Positions 28,215 to 37,919 of a DNA stretch of 51,072 nucleotides are shown here, piece by piece. The DNA comes from Deltaproteobacteria bacterium. Lineage in GTDB: Bacteria; Desulfobacterota; Desulfobulbia; Desulfobulbales; Desulfurivibrionaceae. Numbering within the stretch: position 1 is the first letter of the stretch; every line of letters begins with the position of its first letter. The stretch spans positions 1-51,072 of the forward strand of contig JAJZRO010000007.1 of NCBI GenBank assembly GCA_021802645.1. The letters are read 5' to 3'. The notes beneath the pieces are model-generated. The model searched no databases. It saw only the letters and a program-made list of their open reading frames with translations, and was not told the DNA's origin. Made by a program: the position numbers and the translations under genes.

Positions 28215-28754
28215 CTATCCCTTGAAGCGGTTGGACGGTCTGGAGCCCAACGGGAGAAAGGAGGAGCCGCTGCCCGGGGTCATCCGCAACTGGAGCCAGC
28301 GGAAGATGCTGAAGCAGGGGATGCAGACCACCGACATGATGATGATCTGCTGGAGCATGCTGTCCCACGCCCAGGAAAGCGCCGCCTCCGGTGCGAGGAT
28401 CGAGGTGATGACGTAGATGGCGCCGTTGGCGAAGAGATAGCTGATGACGATGAGCGGTACCTGGTGGAGGGTCTCGGTGAAGGCCAGTCGCTGGGTGGAG
28501 GCCTTAAGCACGAAGAAGACCAGCAGGTAGGTGAGGGGGTAAAGGCCCAGAAAGATGCCCGAGAAGATATCCATGAGCAGGCCGAGCAGGAGCGCCAGCA
28601 CCGCGCCGCGAAAGAGGTCGAGGTGGGTGGCGGCGAAGACGATGAGCAGGAAGAGCAGATCCGGCTGGCCCATCCAGGCGGGCAGGCTGTGGAGGATGGT
28701 GGTTTGCAGGATCAGGCACAGGGTGCCGATGACGAGAAAAATACCGATCAGCAT
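28215..28754 (-). CDS. mreD: Rod shape-determining protein MreD
   Basis: A 179-residue membrane protein with about five to six helices (for example LIGIFLVIGTLCLIL, GLYPLTYLLVFFVL). It links MreC to the elongasome. Identified mainly by its hydrophobic profile, length and position between mreC (3-base gap) and mrdA (3-base gap). Confidence 0.9.
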   Translation of the reverse strand: MLIGIFLVIGTLCLILQTTILHSLPAWMGQPDLLFLLIVFAATHLDLFRGAVLALLLGLLMDIFSGIFLGLYPLTYLLVFFVLKASTQRLAFTETLHQVPLIVISYLFANGAIYVITSILAPEAALSWAWDSMLQQIIIMSVVCIPCFSIFRWLQLRMTPGSGSSFLPLGSRPSNRFKG

Positions 28755-28757
28755 GGC

Positions 28758-29591
28758 CTATTCCGCGAGCGAGGCCTTTTTCATGACGATGATCACCTGT
28801 TCGAGTTGGGAGAAATCCACCGCCGGCTGCACGGTGATGTTCTGGAACATGCCGTGGCGGTTCTTGGTGACGGCGCTGACGGTCCCGATCAGCAGTCCCT
28901 TGGGGAAGACGGTGCCGACGCCCGAGGTCACCACCTGGTCGCCCTGGGCCACCTCGGCGTTCTTGAGAACGTAGTAGAGGTCGAAGCTGCTGCCGTTGCC
29001 CTTGATGATCCCCTGGATCCGATTTTTCTGGATGACGGCGTCGATGGCGCTGTTGGGGTCATTGGCCAGCAGGATCTTGGCATAGTGGGGCGAGGTGTTG
29101 ACCACCTGGCCGACGATGCCTTCCGTGATCACGGCGGGCATGCCGTTTTCCACGCCGTCGCTGCTGCCGCGATCGATGATCAGGGTTTTGAACCACTGGG
29201 AAGGATCCCGGCCGATGATTTGCGCAGTAAGGGTCGGCGGCGGCAGGGTTTCCTTGAATTCCAGCAGTTTGGTCAACCGCACGTTGGTGGCCACCGCCTC
29301 CCGATAGCTGGTGGTGGCGGCTTTGTATTTGCGCAGTTCCTCTTTGAGCCGTTCGTTTTCTTCGCGGATGCTGAGGAGGGTGGTGTAGTTGTGCCAGAAG
29401 GTCGTGAAGAAGCCACCCACCCGGCTGACCCCGGCCTGGGCGCTACCCAGCACCTCGAGGGCGAGTTTGTGCGGCGTGTTGAACTCCCGGCGCCCCACCG
29501 TGGAAACGATGAGCATCAGGATGAGGGTCAGAGTCAATCCGAAAAGGAGCAGCGCTTTAAGCTGGCGGGTGCGTTTCCCTTTTTTACGCAT
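28758..29591 (-). CDS. mreC: Rod shape-determining protein MreC
   Basis: A 277-residue bitopic protein: N-terminal helix after a basic stretch (MRKKGKRTRQLK), coiled coil near 80-105 (ENERLKEELRKYK), and periplasmic beta domain with GRDPSQWFKTLIIDRGS and the VTSGVGTVFPKGL motif. It organises PBP2/RodA at the wall. A 122-base spacer separates it from mreB. Confidence 0.95.
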   Translation of the reverse strand: MRKKGKRTRQLKALLLFGLTLTLILMLIVSTVGRREFNTPHKLALEVLGSAQAGVSRVGGFFTTFWHNYTTLLSIREENERLKEELRKYKAATTSYREAVATNVRLTKLLEFKETLPPPTLTAQIIGRDPSQWFKTLIIDRGSSDGVENGMPAVITEGIVGQVVNTSPHYAKILLANDPNSAIDAVIQKNRIQGIIKGNGSSFDLYYVLKNAEVAQGDQVVTSGVGTVFPKGLLIGTVSAVTKNRHGMFQNITVQPAVDFSQLEQVIIVMKKASLAE

Positions 29592-29713
29592 GGCGTCTGG
29601 TTACCGCGGGACGAAGGCCTGCGCGGGCAGGCCACAGAGAGTCAATCGGTCCGCAAGAGGCAGGCCGGGGCTGATACGGACAAACAGTGCCGGGAAGGTC
29701 AACACGAAAGCGA

Positions 29714-30751
<1,038 letters not shown>

Positions 30752-30881
30752 CTACCTCAAGGGTTGGGATGTTGGGAATACCTATGGTTTGAGGGGGTTA
30801 CTTACCGCACAAATTTGAGAAAGTCTAGCAGAGTCTCTGATTCCCCGCAAGAAAAATGGCGGCGGCGCGCAAGGAAAAAAC

Positions 30882-30944
30882 TTGACACCGATAGGGGGTC
30901 ATGGTACCCATGGGGTCGCTGACGCGGCAGTGGTTTTGCCGCGT
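30882..30944 (+). promoter_or_regulatory. Possible tRNA-Ala promoter with leader hairpin
   Basis: TTGACA at 30882-30887 is followed after 17 bases by a poor -10 (TACCCA, preceded by TGG). Downstream, ACGCGGCA and TGCCGCGT (30922-30929, 30937-30944) form an 8-bp perfect hairpin followed by a T/G-rich stretch before the tRNA. It could be a processing signal or weak terminator. Confidence 0.35.
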
Positions 30945-30965
30945 TGTTTGTTGGTTGACCGGTGT

Positions 30966-31041
<76 letters not shown>

Positions 31042-31096
31042 CTTCCGAATAGATCCTTTTTGGGGAGGGCTTCCACGGTTTTTCCTAAAAAGCGAA

Positions 31097-31147
31097 GCCT
31101 CTGCCGCATGGAACGAATTGGCCTTCTTCGATCGGCAGGGGCTTTTT
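31097..31147 (+). terminator. Terminator or attenuator between tRNA-Ala and the small ORF
   Basis: GCCTCTGCCG pairs with CGGCAGGGGC (one G-U pair) across a 26-base loop, followed by TTTTT CTTT. The T-tract ends only a few bases before the GTG/ATG start of the next ORF, and the only purine-rich ribosome site (AGGGG) lies in the 3' arm, so the hairpin could also hide the start. Confidence 0.7.
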
Positions 31148-31160
31148 CTTTGTGATCCAC

Positions 31161-31337
31161 ATGAGCAAGCACGCCACTCCTGATACCGAATCGAAACCCG
31201 TCGGCGACGAGGCGATCCTCAAGGTCGCCAAGGAGATCGTGGTCAAGTTCATCGAGGTGGGCCAGCTCTCTCCCGCCAAATTCGGCGAGATCTTCGACGA
31301 TGTCTACAAGGCGGTCAGAAAGACCGTGCGCTCCTGA
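31161..31337 (+). CDS. Small conserved-looking protein upstream of mpl
   Basis: A 58-residue protein (MSKHATPDTESKP...), with an N-terminal polar stretch and a C-terminal helical segment (AILKVAKEIVVKFIEVGQLSPAKFGEIFDDVYKAV split by a turn at SPAKF). No membrane segment. Codon use is like the neighbours, and it ends directly at the first base before the mpl start, which supports a real coupled gene. GTG 31152 would add three residues. Function not recognised. Confidence 0.6.
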   Translation: MSKHATPDTESKPVGDEAILKVAKEIVVKFIEVGQLSPAKFGEIFDDVYKAVRKTVRS

Positions 31338-32789
31338 GTGGTGGCTTCCGCGGTGACCCTCGATCCCTCCCTGAATCGGAGCCCCGATCACGTTTCCCAC
31401 ATCCATCTGCTCGGCATCTGCGGCACCGGCATGGGGGCCTTGGCCGGCATGCTCCAGAGTGCGGGCTACCGGGTGAGCGGTTCGGACGAGCACGTCTACC
31501 CGCCGATGAGCGACTATCTTGCCGGCCTCGGTATCCCGGTGATGAGCGGCTATCGGCCGGAGAACCTCGCCGAGCGGCCCGATCTGGTGGTGATCGGCAA
31601 CGTCATCCGGGCGGTGAATCCCGAGGCGCAGGCGGTAGCGGCGGCCGGTATTCCCTATCTCTCCTTTCCGCAAACCCTGAGCCGTTACTTTATCGACGGC
31701 AAGACCTCGCTGGTGGTCTGCGGCACCCACGGCAAGACCACCACCTCCTCGTTGCTCGCCACCTTGTTGCAGCACGCGGGGCAGGAGCCGAGCTTCATGA
31801 TCGGCGGCATTGTCCAGGCCTTTGGTCGCAATTTCAACCTGGGCAGCGGCCCCTATTTCGTGGCCGAGGGCGACGAGTACGACACCGCCTTTTTCGACAA
31901 GGGGCCCAAGTTCCTCCATTACCAGCCGAAAATTTGCATTCTCACCAGCGTCGAGTTCGACCACGCCGACATCTACGCGGATTTTGCGGCGGTGCAGGCG
32001 GCCTTCCGCAGGCTGGTCAAAATCCTGCCGCCGGATGGCTGCCTGGTCGCCTGTCTCGACGACCCGACCGTGGCCGAGATCGCCGCCGAGGCCTCCTGCC
32101 CGGTGGTTGGCTATGGCGAGGCAGCAGGCCGGGATTTTCAGGTGACCGACCTCGCGGTCACGCCGAGCGGGACCACCTTCACCATCACGAAGAACGGGGC
32201 CCGGTTCGGGGCGTTCACCAGCCGGATGCCGGGGCGCCACAACGCCTTGAACAGTGCGGCAGTCATCGCGGTACTCGACCGCCTCGGCATCGACGCCGCC
32301 ACCATCGCCAGCGGCCTCAGTGTCTTCCAGGGCGTACGTCGTCGGCAGGAGGTGCGCGGTGTCGAACGGGGCGTCACGGTGATCGACGATTTTGCCCACC
32401 ACCCCACGGCAGTGCGGGAGACCCTCGATGCCTTGCGTCAAGCCTATGCGGGCCACCGGCTCATCGCGGTTTTTGAGCCGCGCACCAATTCGAGTCGGCG
32501 TCGTGTCTTTCAGGAGGCCTATGTGGCGGCCTTCGACCACGCTGACCAGGTGGTGGTCCGCGAGCCAGTGGCCTTGGCCCAGCTCGCCGAGGAGGAGCGT
32601 TTCTCCTCGGCCCAGCTGGTGGCGGAGCTCAAAGGGCAGGGGCGGGATGCCCGCTATTTCGCCACCACCGAGGAGATCCTCGCCCATCTCGGTGGCCAGC
32701 TTCGCCCCGGTGACGTGGTGGCGATCCTTTCCAACGGCGGTTTCGACAACATCCACACCCGCCTCCTTGACCTGCTTCGGCAGGCCTGA
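31338..32789 (+). CDS. mpl: UDP-MurNAc:L-Ala-gamma-D-Glu-mDAP ligase Mpl
   Basis: Mur-ligase-family enzyme (483 aa) that reattaches recycled murein tripeptide to UDP-MurNAc. The N-terminal Rossmann part reads HIHLLGICGTGMGALAGML, the P-loop GTHGKTTTSS lies near residue 130, then EGDEYDTAFFDKGPKFLHY and TSVEFDHADIY, which favour Mpl over MurC. The C-terminal domain has DDFAHHPTAV and FEPRTNSSRR. The start codon is GTG at 31338 directly after the small ORF stop; a second GTG follows at 31341. Confidence 0.93.
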   Translation: MVASAVTLDPSLNRSPDHVSHIHLLGICGTGMGALAGMLQSAGYRVSGSDEHVYPPMSDYLAGLGIPVMSGYRPENLAERPDLVVIGNVIRAVNPEAQAVAAAGIPYLSFPQTLSRYFIDGKTSLVVCGTHGKTTTSSLLATLLQHAGQEPSFMIGGIVQAFGRNFNLGSGPYFVAEGDEYDTAFFDKGPKFLHYQPKICILTSVEFDHADIYADFAAVQAAFRRLVKILPPDGCLVACLDDPTVAEIAAEASCPVVGYGEAAGRDFQVTDLAVTPSGTTFTITKNGARFGAFTSRMPGRHNALNSAAVIAVLDRLGIDAATIASGLSVFQGVRRRQEVRGVERGVTVIDDFAHHPTAVRETLDALRQAYAGHRLIAVFEPRTNSSRRRVFQEAYVAAFDHADQVVVREPVALAQLAEEERFSSAQLVAELKGQGRDARYFATTEEILAHLGGQLRPGDVVAILSNGGFDNIHTRLLDLLRQA

Positions 32790-32945
32790 TTTCCGTCCCC
32801 AATTTTCTCTTCTTTATTTTGCTTGCGATTTTTTCCTCCCCGGAGTGATAATCGCTGCCAATGGCCCGCGGCCTGGGTTGCAGCGACTCATGAAATACTT
32901 TGTCATTTTGAATAGTTATGCTTTATGCTGGGGGCACGTATTTTT

Positions 32946-32961
32946 CTGAATGATCATTCAG
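32946..32961. promoter_or_regulatory. Perfect 16-bp palindrome upstream of the nuo promoter
   Basis: CTGAATGATCATTCAG reads the same on both strands, ending 8 bases before the -35 hexamer of the nuo promoter. Half-site TGAATGA resembles operators of TetR-type regulators. A dimeric regulator site is likely (inference). Confidence 0.6.
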
Positions 32962-32969
32962 TATTTTCC

Positions 32970-32998
32970 TTGACATCGGTTAACGATTGGTTTAATTA
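32970..32998 (+). promoter_or_regulatory. nuo operon sigma-70 promoter
   Basis: TTGACA (32970-32975), 17-base spacer, TAATTA (32993-32998), 46 bases before the nuoA start. Confidence 0.8.
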
Positions 32999-33043
32999 GG
33001 TCGCTGACCATTCCAGTGGGGCTCTAGGAAAAGGAGCAATATC

Positions 33044-33445
33044 GTGGGACAGCAATCGCTTTTTGATCTCCTGTATGTAGCGGCTTTCTTCTTGGGCGGC
33101 CTGGTCTTTGCAGTCGGCCCCTTCATCATCGCCCTTCTTCTGGCGCCGCGGTCTACCAGAAACACCCAGCAGAAAACCGCGCAGCTCATCGAATGCGGCA
33201 TGGTGCCCATCGGTGACGCCTGGATCCGTTTCGGGGTGGTCTATTATCTCTATGCCTTGATGTTCCTCGCCTTTGCCGTGGACATCCTCTATCTCTTTCC
33301 GGTCGCCCTGGTCTACAATCGGGTCTTCGCTATCCGCGATTTCATCGAGATCGTCATATTTGTCGGCATCCTTGCGCTTGCCGTTGTCTATGCCTGGAAC
33401 AAGGGAGTCTTCACGTGGGAACGCAAATCTTACAGCCACCGGTAG
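33044..33445 (+). CDS. nuoA: NADH-quinone oxidoreductase subunit A
   Basis: A 133-residue membrane subunit of complex I, three helices. Family residues are [15 protein letters not shown] and the [20 protein letters not shown] segment at the quinone-channel loop. GTG start with AAGGAG 9 bases upstream. First gene of the nuo operon; overlaps nuoB by 31 bases. Confidence 0.95.
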   Translation: MGQQSLFDLLYVAAFFLGGLVFAVGPFIIALLLAPRSTRNTQQKTAQLIECGMVPIGDAWIRFGVVYYLYALMFLAFAVDILYLFPVALVYNRVFAIRDFIEIVIFVGILALAVVYAWNKGVFTWERKSYSHR

Positions 33446-33912
33446 TTCAGTTTGCCCAGCTCGACAAGCTGCTTGCCATTGGGCGGGCGAATTCCCTGTG
33501 GCCGATGACCTTCGGTCTGGCCTGCTGCGCCATCGAAATGATGGCCACCGGCGCCTCCCGCTTTGACCTGGCCCGTTTCGGCGCCGAGGTGTTTCGCCCT
33601 TCGCCGCGTCAGTGCGACGTGATGATCGTGGCGGGGACCATCAGCAAGAAGATGGCCCCGGCGGTAGAGACCCTGTACGACCAGATGCCCGAGCCCAAGT
33701 GGGTCATCGCCATGGGCAACTGCGCCATCTCGGGCGGGCCGTTCGTGTTCGACGGTCAGTACGGCATTGTCGAAGGCGCCGAAAAGCTCTTTCCGGTGGA
33801 TGTCTTCATCCCCGGCTGCCCGCCGCGCCCCGAGGCCCTGATCGAGGGTATCCTGGAACTGGAGGAGAAGGTGACCGGTTCCCGCCGATTCCCGCGGGTG
33901 GAGGTGGCCTGA
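33415..33912 (+). CDS. nuoB: NADH-quinone oxidoreductase subunit B
   Basis: A 165-residue subunit that holds the terminal N2 [4Fe-4S] cluster next to the quinone site. Ligands are visible in the tandem [11 protein letters not shown] and in [10 protein letters not shown] and [11 protein letters not shown]. Starts at GTG 33415 inside the end of nuoA with a GGGAG site. Confidence 0.96.
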   Translation: MGTQILQPPVVQFAQLDKLLAIGRANSLWPMTFGLACCAIEMMATGASRFDLARFGAEVFRPSPRQCDVMIVAGTISKKMAPAVETLYDQMPEPKWVIAMGNCAISGGPFVFDGQYGIVEGAEKLFPVDVFIPGCPPRPEALIEGILELEEKVTGSRRFPRVEVA

Positions 33913-33913
33913 G

Positions 33914-34492
33914 ATGAATGCGAGTGCGATCAAGCAGGCCATGGCCGCCCTGCCTGCCCAGGCAGTGGCGGAGAACGATCACGCCAAGCGGGGCAACCAT
34001 CTTGATGTGACCGTGGCCCCGGACCAGGTGGTGGCTGCGGTAACGATTCTCGACGGCAACGGCTTCTTCATCGAGGCGATCACCGGCGTGGACTGGTTGG
34101 GCGAGAAAGCAGCCCGCAAGAAGGAGGCCGCCGCCAAGGCCGCGGCCGCGGCAAAAGCCGCCGCCGAAGCTGCTAAAGCAGCGGGCCAGGAGCCGCCCCC
34201 GCCGCCGCCGGCTGCCCCGGCCGAACCCGAGGGCTCCCAGGTCGACGACCTGGAGGTGATCTACGACTTCAATCATTATGAGACGCTCTGCCGGGTGACG
34301 GTGCGTACCCGCGTGCCTCGGGACAATCCCGCGGTGCCGACCATCTCCGAAGTCTATGCCGGCGCCAACTGGCATGAGCGGGAGACCCACGACTTCTTCG
34401 GCATCAACTTCGTGGGCCACCCCTATCTGGTGCCGCTGCTCCTGCCCGAGGACGCCGACTTCCATCCTCTCTTGAAGGATTATAAGCCATGA
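33914..34492 (+). CDS. nuoC: NADH-quinone oxidoreductase subunit C with low-complexity insert
   Basis: A 192-residue peripheral subunit. The core is standard (FFIEAITGVDW near 51-61; VIYDFNHYETLCRVTVR; WHERETHDFFGI; LLLPEDADFHPLLKDY). Between them, residues about 62-112 are an atypical insert: a Lys/Ala-rich stretch likely to form a helix, then six consecutive Pro and a Pro/Glu-rich linker. The reading frame is intact and codon use is normal, so it is a genuine insert in a surface loop, not a frameshift. Overlaps the nuoD start by 4 bases. Confidence 0.93.
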   Translation: MNASAIKQAMAALPAQAVAENDHAKRGNHLDVTVAPDQVVAAVTILDGNGFFIEAITGVDWLGEKAARKKEAAAKAAAAAKAAAEAAKAAGQEPPPPPPAAPAEPEGSQVDDLEVIYDFNHYETLCRVTVRTRVPRDNPAVPTISEVYAGANWHERETHDFFGINFVGHPYLVPLLLPEDADFHPLLKDYKP

Positions 34493-35607
34493 GCGCCTTT
34501 GCCCAGACCCAACTCAAGGAAACCTTCGTCATCAACCTGGGGCCGCAGCATCCGGCCACCCATGGTGTTCTGCGGGTCAAGCTGGTGATGGATGGCGAGT
34601 ACATCGTCGAGGCGGAGCCGGTGCTCGGCTACATCCACCGCATGCACGAGAAGATGGGTGAGAACCGCACCTGGGCCCAGTTCATGCCCAATACCGGCCG
34701 CATGGATTATCTGCATGCCCTGGCCTACAACCATGGCTATGTGACCGTGGTGGAGCGGGCTGCCGGCATCGAGGTGCCGGAGCGCGCCGAGTACATCCGG
34801 GTGATTACCGCCGAATTGAACCGCATCTCGAGCCATTTGCTCTGGTTTGGCGCCTTTGTCCTGGACCTGGGCGGTTTCACCCCGCTGCTCTACGCCTTCG
34901 ACGATCGCGAGCAGATTCTGGATCTGCTGGAGTCGGTGACCGGCTCCCGGCTCACCTACAGCTACTTCCGTTTCGGCGGGGTGTACAACGACATCGACGA
35001 GAACTTCGTGCCCGGCGCCCTGGCCTTCATCAAGCGGCTGCGCGAACGGCTGCCCATGTATCACGCCTTGGTGACCAAGAACGTCATCCTCCGCACGCGA
35101 CTCGAAGACATCGGCTTCATCACCCCGGAGATGTGCCGCAAGTACGGCGCGACCGGCCCGGTGGCCCGGGGCTCCGGCATCAACTTCGACGTGCGCAAGC
35201 ACGAGCCCTATTCGGTCTATCCGGAATTCAACTTCGACATTCCCGTCTACCCCAAGGGCGATTCCATGGCCCGCTACATGGTGCGGATGGACGAAATCGA
35301 GCAGTCCATGCGCATTGTGGAGCAGGCCATCGCCAAGCTCCCGGACGGCCCGGTGATGGCCCCCAAGGCGCCCAAGATTCTGAAGCCGGCCAAGGGCGAT
35401 TACTACCATGCCGTGGAAACGGCGCGCGGCTCCTTCGGCATCCGGGTGGTCAGCGACGGCACCAATACGCCTTACCGCCTCAAGCTGCGTTCCCCCACCT
35501 TCTCCAATCTGAGCCTTTTCGGCGAGGCGTGCCAGGGAATGCTGCTGCCCGACGCCCTCGCCCTCATGGGAAGTCTCGATCTGGTCATCCCCGAGATCGA
35601 CAGGTAA
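34489..35607 (+). CDS. nuoD: NADH-quinone oxidoreductase subunit D
   Basis: A 372-residue 49-kDa-type subunit that shapes the quinone pocket with NuoB. It contains the conserved LGPQHPATHGVLR, ELNRISSHLLWFG and a C-terminal DLVIPEIDR. Separate from nuoC (not a nuoCD fusion). 13 bases before nuoH. Confidence 0.96.
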   Translation: MSAFAQTQLKETFVINLGPQHPATHGVLRVKLVMDGEYIVEAEPVLGYIHRMHEKMGENRTWAQFMPNTGRMDYLHALAYNHGYVTVVERAAGIEVPERAEYIRVITAELNRISSHLLWFGAFVLDLGGFTPLLYAFDDREQILDLLESVTGSRLTYSYFRFGGVYNDIDENFVPGALAFIKRLRERLPMYHALVTKNVILRTRLEDIGFITPEMCRKYGATGPVARGSGINFDVRKHEPYSVYPEFNFDIPVYPKGDSMARYMVRMDEIEQSMRIVEQAIAKLPDGPVMAPKAPKILKPAKGDYYHAVETARGSFGIRVVSDGTNTPYRLKLRSPTFSNLSLFGEACQGMLLPDALALMGSLDLVIPEIDR

Positions 35608-35620
35608 GGAGTCATTAGAC

Positions 35621-36613
35621 ATGAGTGTACATCCCGAAGTGATCAGGCTGCTGATCTTCCTGGTGGGGATCATCGCCTTTGCCGCCCTGAACGCCGCCTA
35701 TCTGGTCTGGCTGGAGCGCAAGGAGGCTGGCCACATCCAACGCCGGATCGGCCCCAAGGAGGTTGGTCCTTTCGGCCTGTTGCAGCCTCTGGCCGACGGC
35801 ATCAAGCTGATGACCAAGCAGCTCATCGTGCCGGCGGGCGTTGACCCGGTGCTCTTTAGGATCGCGCCAATCCTGGTGATGATTCCGGCGATCATGGGCT
35901 TTGTCACCATCCCCTTCAGCGAGACGCTGGTGGCGAGAAATCTCGACATCGGCCTGCTGGCGGTCTTCGCCTTTGCCTCGGTGAACGTGCTGGGCCTGCT
36001 CATGGGCGCCTGGGGCTCCCGCAATAAGTACGCGGTGATCTCCGCGGCCCGCGTGGTCTCGCAGAATGTGGCGTACGAAATTCCCATGCTGGTCACGGTA
36101 GTGAGCCTGGTGATGGTCAGCCACACCATGAACCTCACTAAGATCGTGGGCCAGCAGCTGGGCGGTTTCTGGCACTGGAATATCTTCAACTTTGCCGCCA
36201 GCCCCCTGATGCCGGTGGCCTTTCTGATCTTCTTCGTCTGCATGCTGGCCGAGACCAACCGGGCGCCCTTCGACATGGCGGAGGCCGAAAGCGAGCTCAT
36301 TGCCGGCGCCTTCACCGAGTATCCGGGCATGGGTTTCGGCGTCTTCTTCATGGCGGAGTACGCCAACATCGTCATCGGCTGCAGCATGGCCACCATCCTC
36401 TTTCTGGGCGGCTGGGACTGCCCCTTCGGCCTCTACCCCGGCGTGCACTGGTTCCTCCTCAAGATGTATTTCCTGATCTTCACCGTGATCTGGATTCGCT
36501 GGACCTACCCGCGTACCACCTTTTACGGCTTGCTCAATCTGTCCTGGAAGATCCTGATCCCGATCTCCTTCGTTAATCTGCTGCTTACCAGCGCCATGTT
36601 GAAGGTGTTCTAA
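35621..36613 (+). CDS. nuoH: NADH-quinone oxidoreductase subunit H
   Basis: A 330-residue membrane subunit with eight helices that joins the quinone chamber to the proton-pumping arm. Markers are ERKEAGHIQRRIGPKEVGPFG and ETNRAPFDMAEAESELIAGA. AAGGAG lies upstream of the ATG. Confidence 0.97.
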   Translation: MSVHPEVIRLLIFLVGIIAFAALNAAYLVWLERKEAGHIQRRIGPKEVGPFGLLQPLADGIKLMTKQLIVPAGVDPVLFRIAPILVMIPAIMGFVTIPFSETLVARNLDIGLLAVFAFASVNVLGLLMGAWGSRNKYAVISAARVVSQNVAYEIPMLVTVVSLVMVSHTMNLTKIVGQQLGGFWHWNIFNFAASPLMPVAFLIFFVCMLAETNRAPFDMAEAESELIAGAFTEYPGMGFGVFFMAEYANIVIGCSMATILFLGGWDCPFGLYPGVHWFLLKMYFLIFTVIWIRWTYPRTTFYGLLNLSWKILIPISFVNLLLTSAMLKVF

Positions 36614-36615
36614 CC

Positions 36616-37059
36616 ATGATCGGCTACCTGAAAGAGATTTTCAGCGGGACCTGGAGCCTGTTCGTCGGCCTGGGGATCACCATCAAGTACTTCTTCAAGC
36701 CGGTGGTCACCGTGCAGTACCCGCGCGAGGTATTGCCCATGACCCCGCGTTTCCGGGGCCACATCGAGCTCACCCGCGACCCGGAAACCGGCGGCGACAA
36801 GTGCATCGTCTGCGGCATGTGCCAGAAGGCGTGCCCCTCCAATTGTATCACCGTGGTGGGCGACAAGGTGGAAGGGGCCAAGAAGAAGGCGCTCAGCCGC
36901 TATATCCTCGATTTTACCAAGTGCAGCCTTTGCGGCCTCTGCGTTGAGAGCTGCCCGGCCGATGCAATCACCTTCTCGAAGGACTACAACCTCGCCGGGC
37001 CCTCCCGCGAGGCGTATATCTTCGATCTGAAAAAACGGTTGGAGGAACGGAAAGGATGA
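36616..37059 (+). CDS. nuoI: NADH-quinone oxidoreductase subunit I
   Basis: A 147-residue subunit with two [4Fe-4S] sites, CIVCGMCQKACPSNC and CSLCGLCVESCP (clusters N6a/N6b), passing electrons to NuoB. In the absence of NuoEFG this may be the electron entry side for a soluble donor such as ferredoxin (inference). Confidence 0.96.
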   Translation: MIGYLKEIFSGTWSLFVGLGITIKYFFKPVVTVQYPREVLPMTPRFRGHIELTRDPETGGDKCIVCGMCQKACPSNCITVVGDKVEGAKKKALSRYILDFTKCSLCGLCVESCPADAITFSKDYNLAGPSREAYIFDLKKRLEERKG

Positions 37060-37580
37060 CCCCCATACTGTCACCACAGGGCCTGGCCGGCCTCATTTTT
37101 CTCGGTTGCGTGGCGGCGACCATTGCCGGCGCCCTGCTCGCCACCAATGCCACCCGTTTGATCCGGGCCGTCACCGGTCTCGCCCTCTGTATGGTTGGAG
37201 TGGCCGGCATCTATTATTTTCTCGGCAGTCCCTTTGTCGCCTTGATGCAGATCCTGATCTATGCCGGCGCGGTATGCGTCACCATTATCTTTGCCATCAT
37301 GCTGGCCGAGCCCCATGAGATGAAGCGAGTTGGCAAGGTGCATGCCCTGGCCGGCCCGGCGAGCATCCTGGCCGCCACGGTGCTGGTCTGGGGCCTGGCC
37401 GCCTTGGGGACCAAGACCGTTTGGCAGCCCGTTGCCTGTCGAGCCAAGAACGGTACCCTTGAGGAGGTCGGACAGTCGATGCTCACCACCTACAGCATGA
37501 GCTTCGAATTGATCTCTGTGGTGCTGCTGATCGCGATCATCGGTTCGCTGGCCTTGGCGCGGGCCGGGAGGAGCAAGTAA
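37056..37580 (+). CDS. nuoJ: NADH-quinone oxidoreductase subunit J
   Basis: A 174-residue membrane subunit, five helices, with ALMQILIYAGAVCVTIIFAIML, the pi-bulge helix region of the family. Overlaps nuoI by 4 bases and abuts nuoK. Confidence 0.95.
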   Translation: MTPILSPQGLAGLIFLGCVAATIAGALLATNATRLIRAVTGLALCMVGVAGIYYFLGSPFVALMQILIYAGAVCVTIIFAIMLAEPHEMKRVGKVHALAGPASILAATVLVWGLAALGTKTVWQPVACRAKNGTLEEVGQSMLTTYSMSFELISVVLLIAIIGSLALARAGRSK

Positions 37581-37907
37581 ATGGATATTCTCGCCCTGCA
37601 AAACAGCCTGAACACGTATCTGGTGCTCGGAGCCCTGCTGTTCGGTTTCGGTGCCTACGGCATGATGCGCAACCGGACCTTCATCGGCATGCTCATCTCC
37701 GCCGAACTGGTGCTGGGTGGTGCCTCGATCAACTTCATGGCCTTCAGCCGGTTTCTGGCGCCCGACCCGACGGTGGGTCAGATTTTCACTCTGTTCATCA
37801 TGGGTCTTGCCGCGGCTGAAGCCGCCATTGCGCTGAGCATCATCATCGCCGTCTATCGGAACTTCAAATCCATCGACACGGATGACGTGGCCGAACTGGA
37901 AGGATAA
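37581..37907 (+). CDS. nuoK: NADH-quinone oxidoreductase subunit K
   Basis: A 108-residue three-helix subunit of the central proton channel, with the conserved Glu helices ISAELVLGGASINF and GLAAAEAAIALSI. Starts directly after nuoJ. Confidence 0.95.
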   Translation: MDILALQNSLNTYLVLGALLFGFGAYGMMRNRTFIGMLISAELVLGGASINFMAFSRFLAPDPTVGQIFTLFIMGLAAAEAAIALSIIIAVYRNFKSIDTDDVAELEG

Positions 37908-37919
37908 GGATTGCGCACC

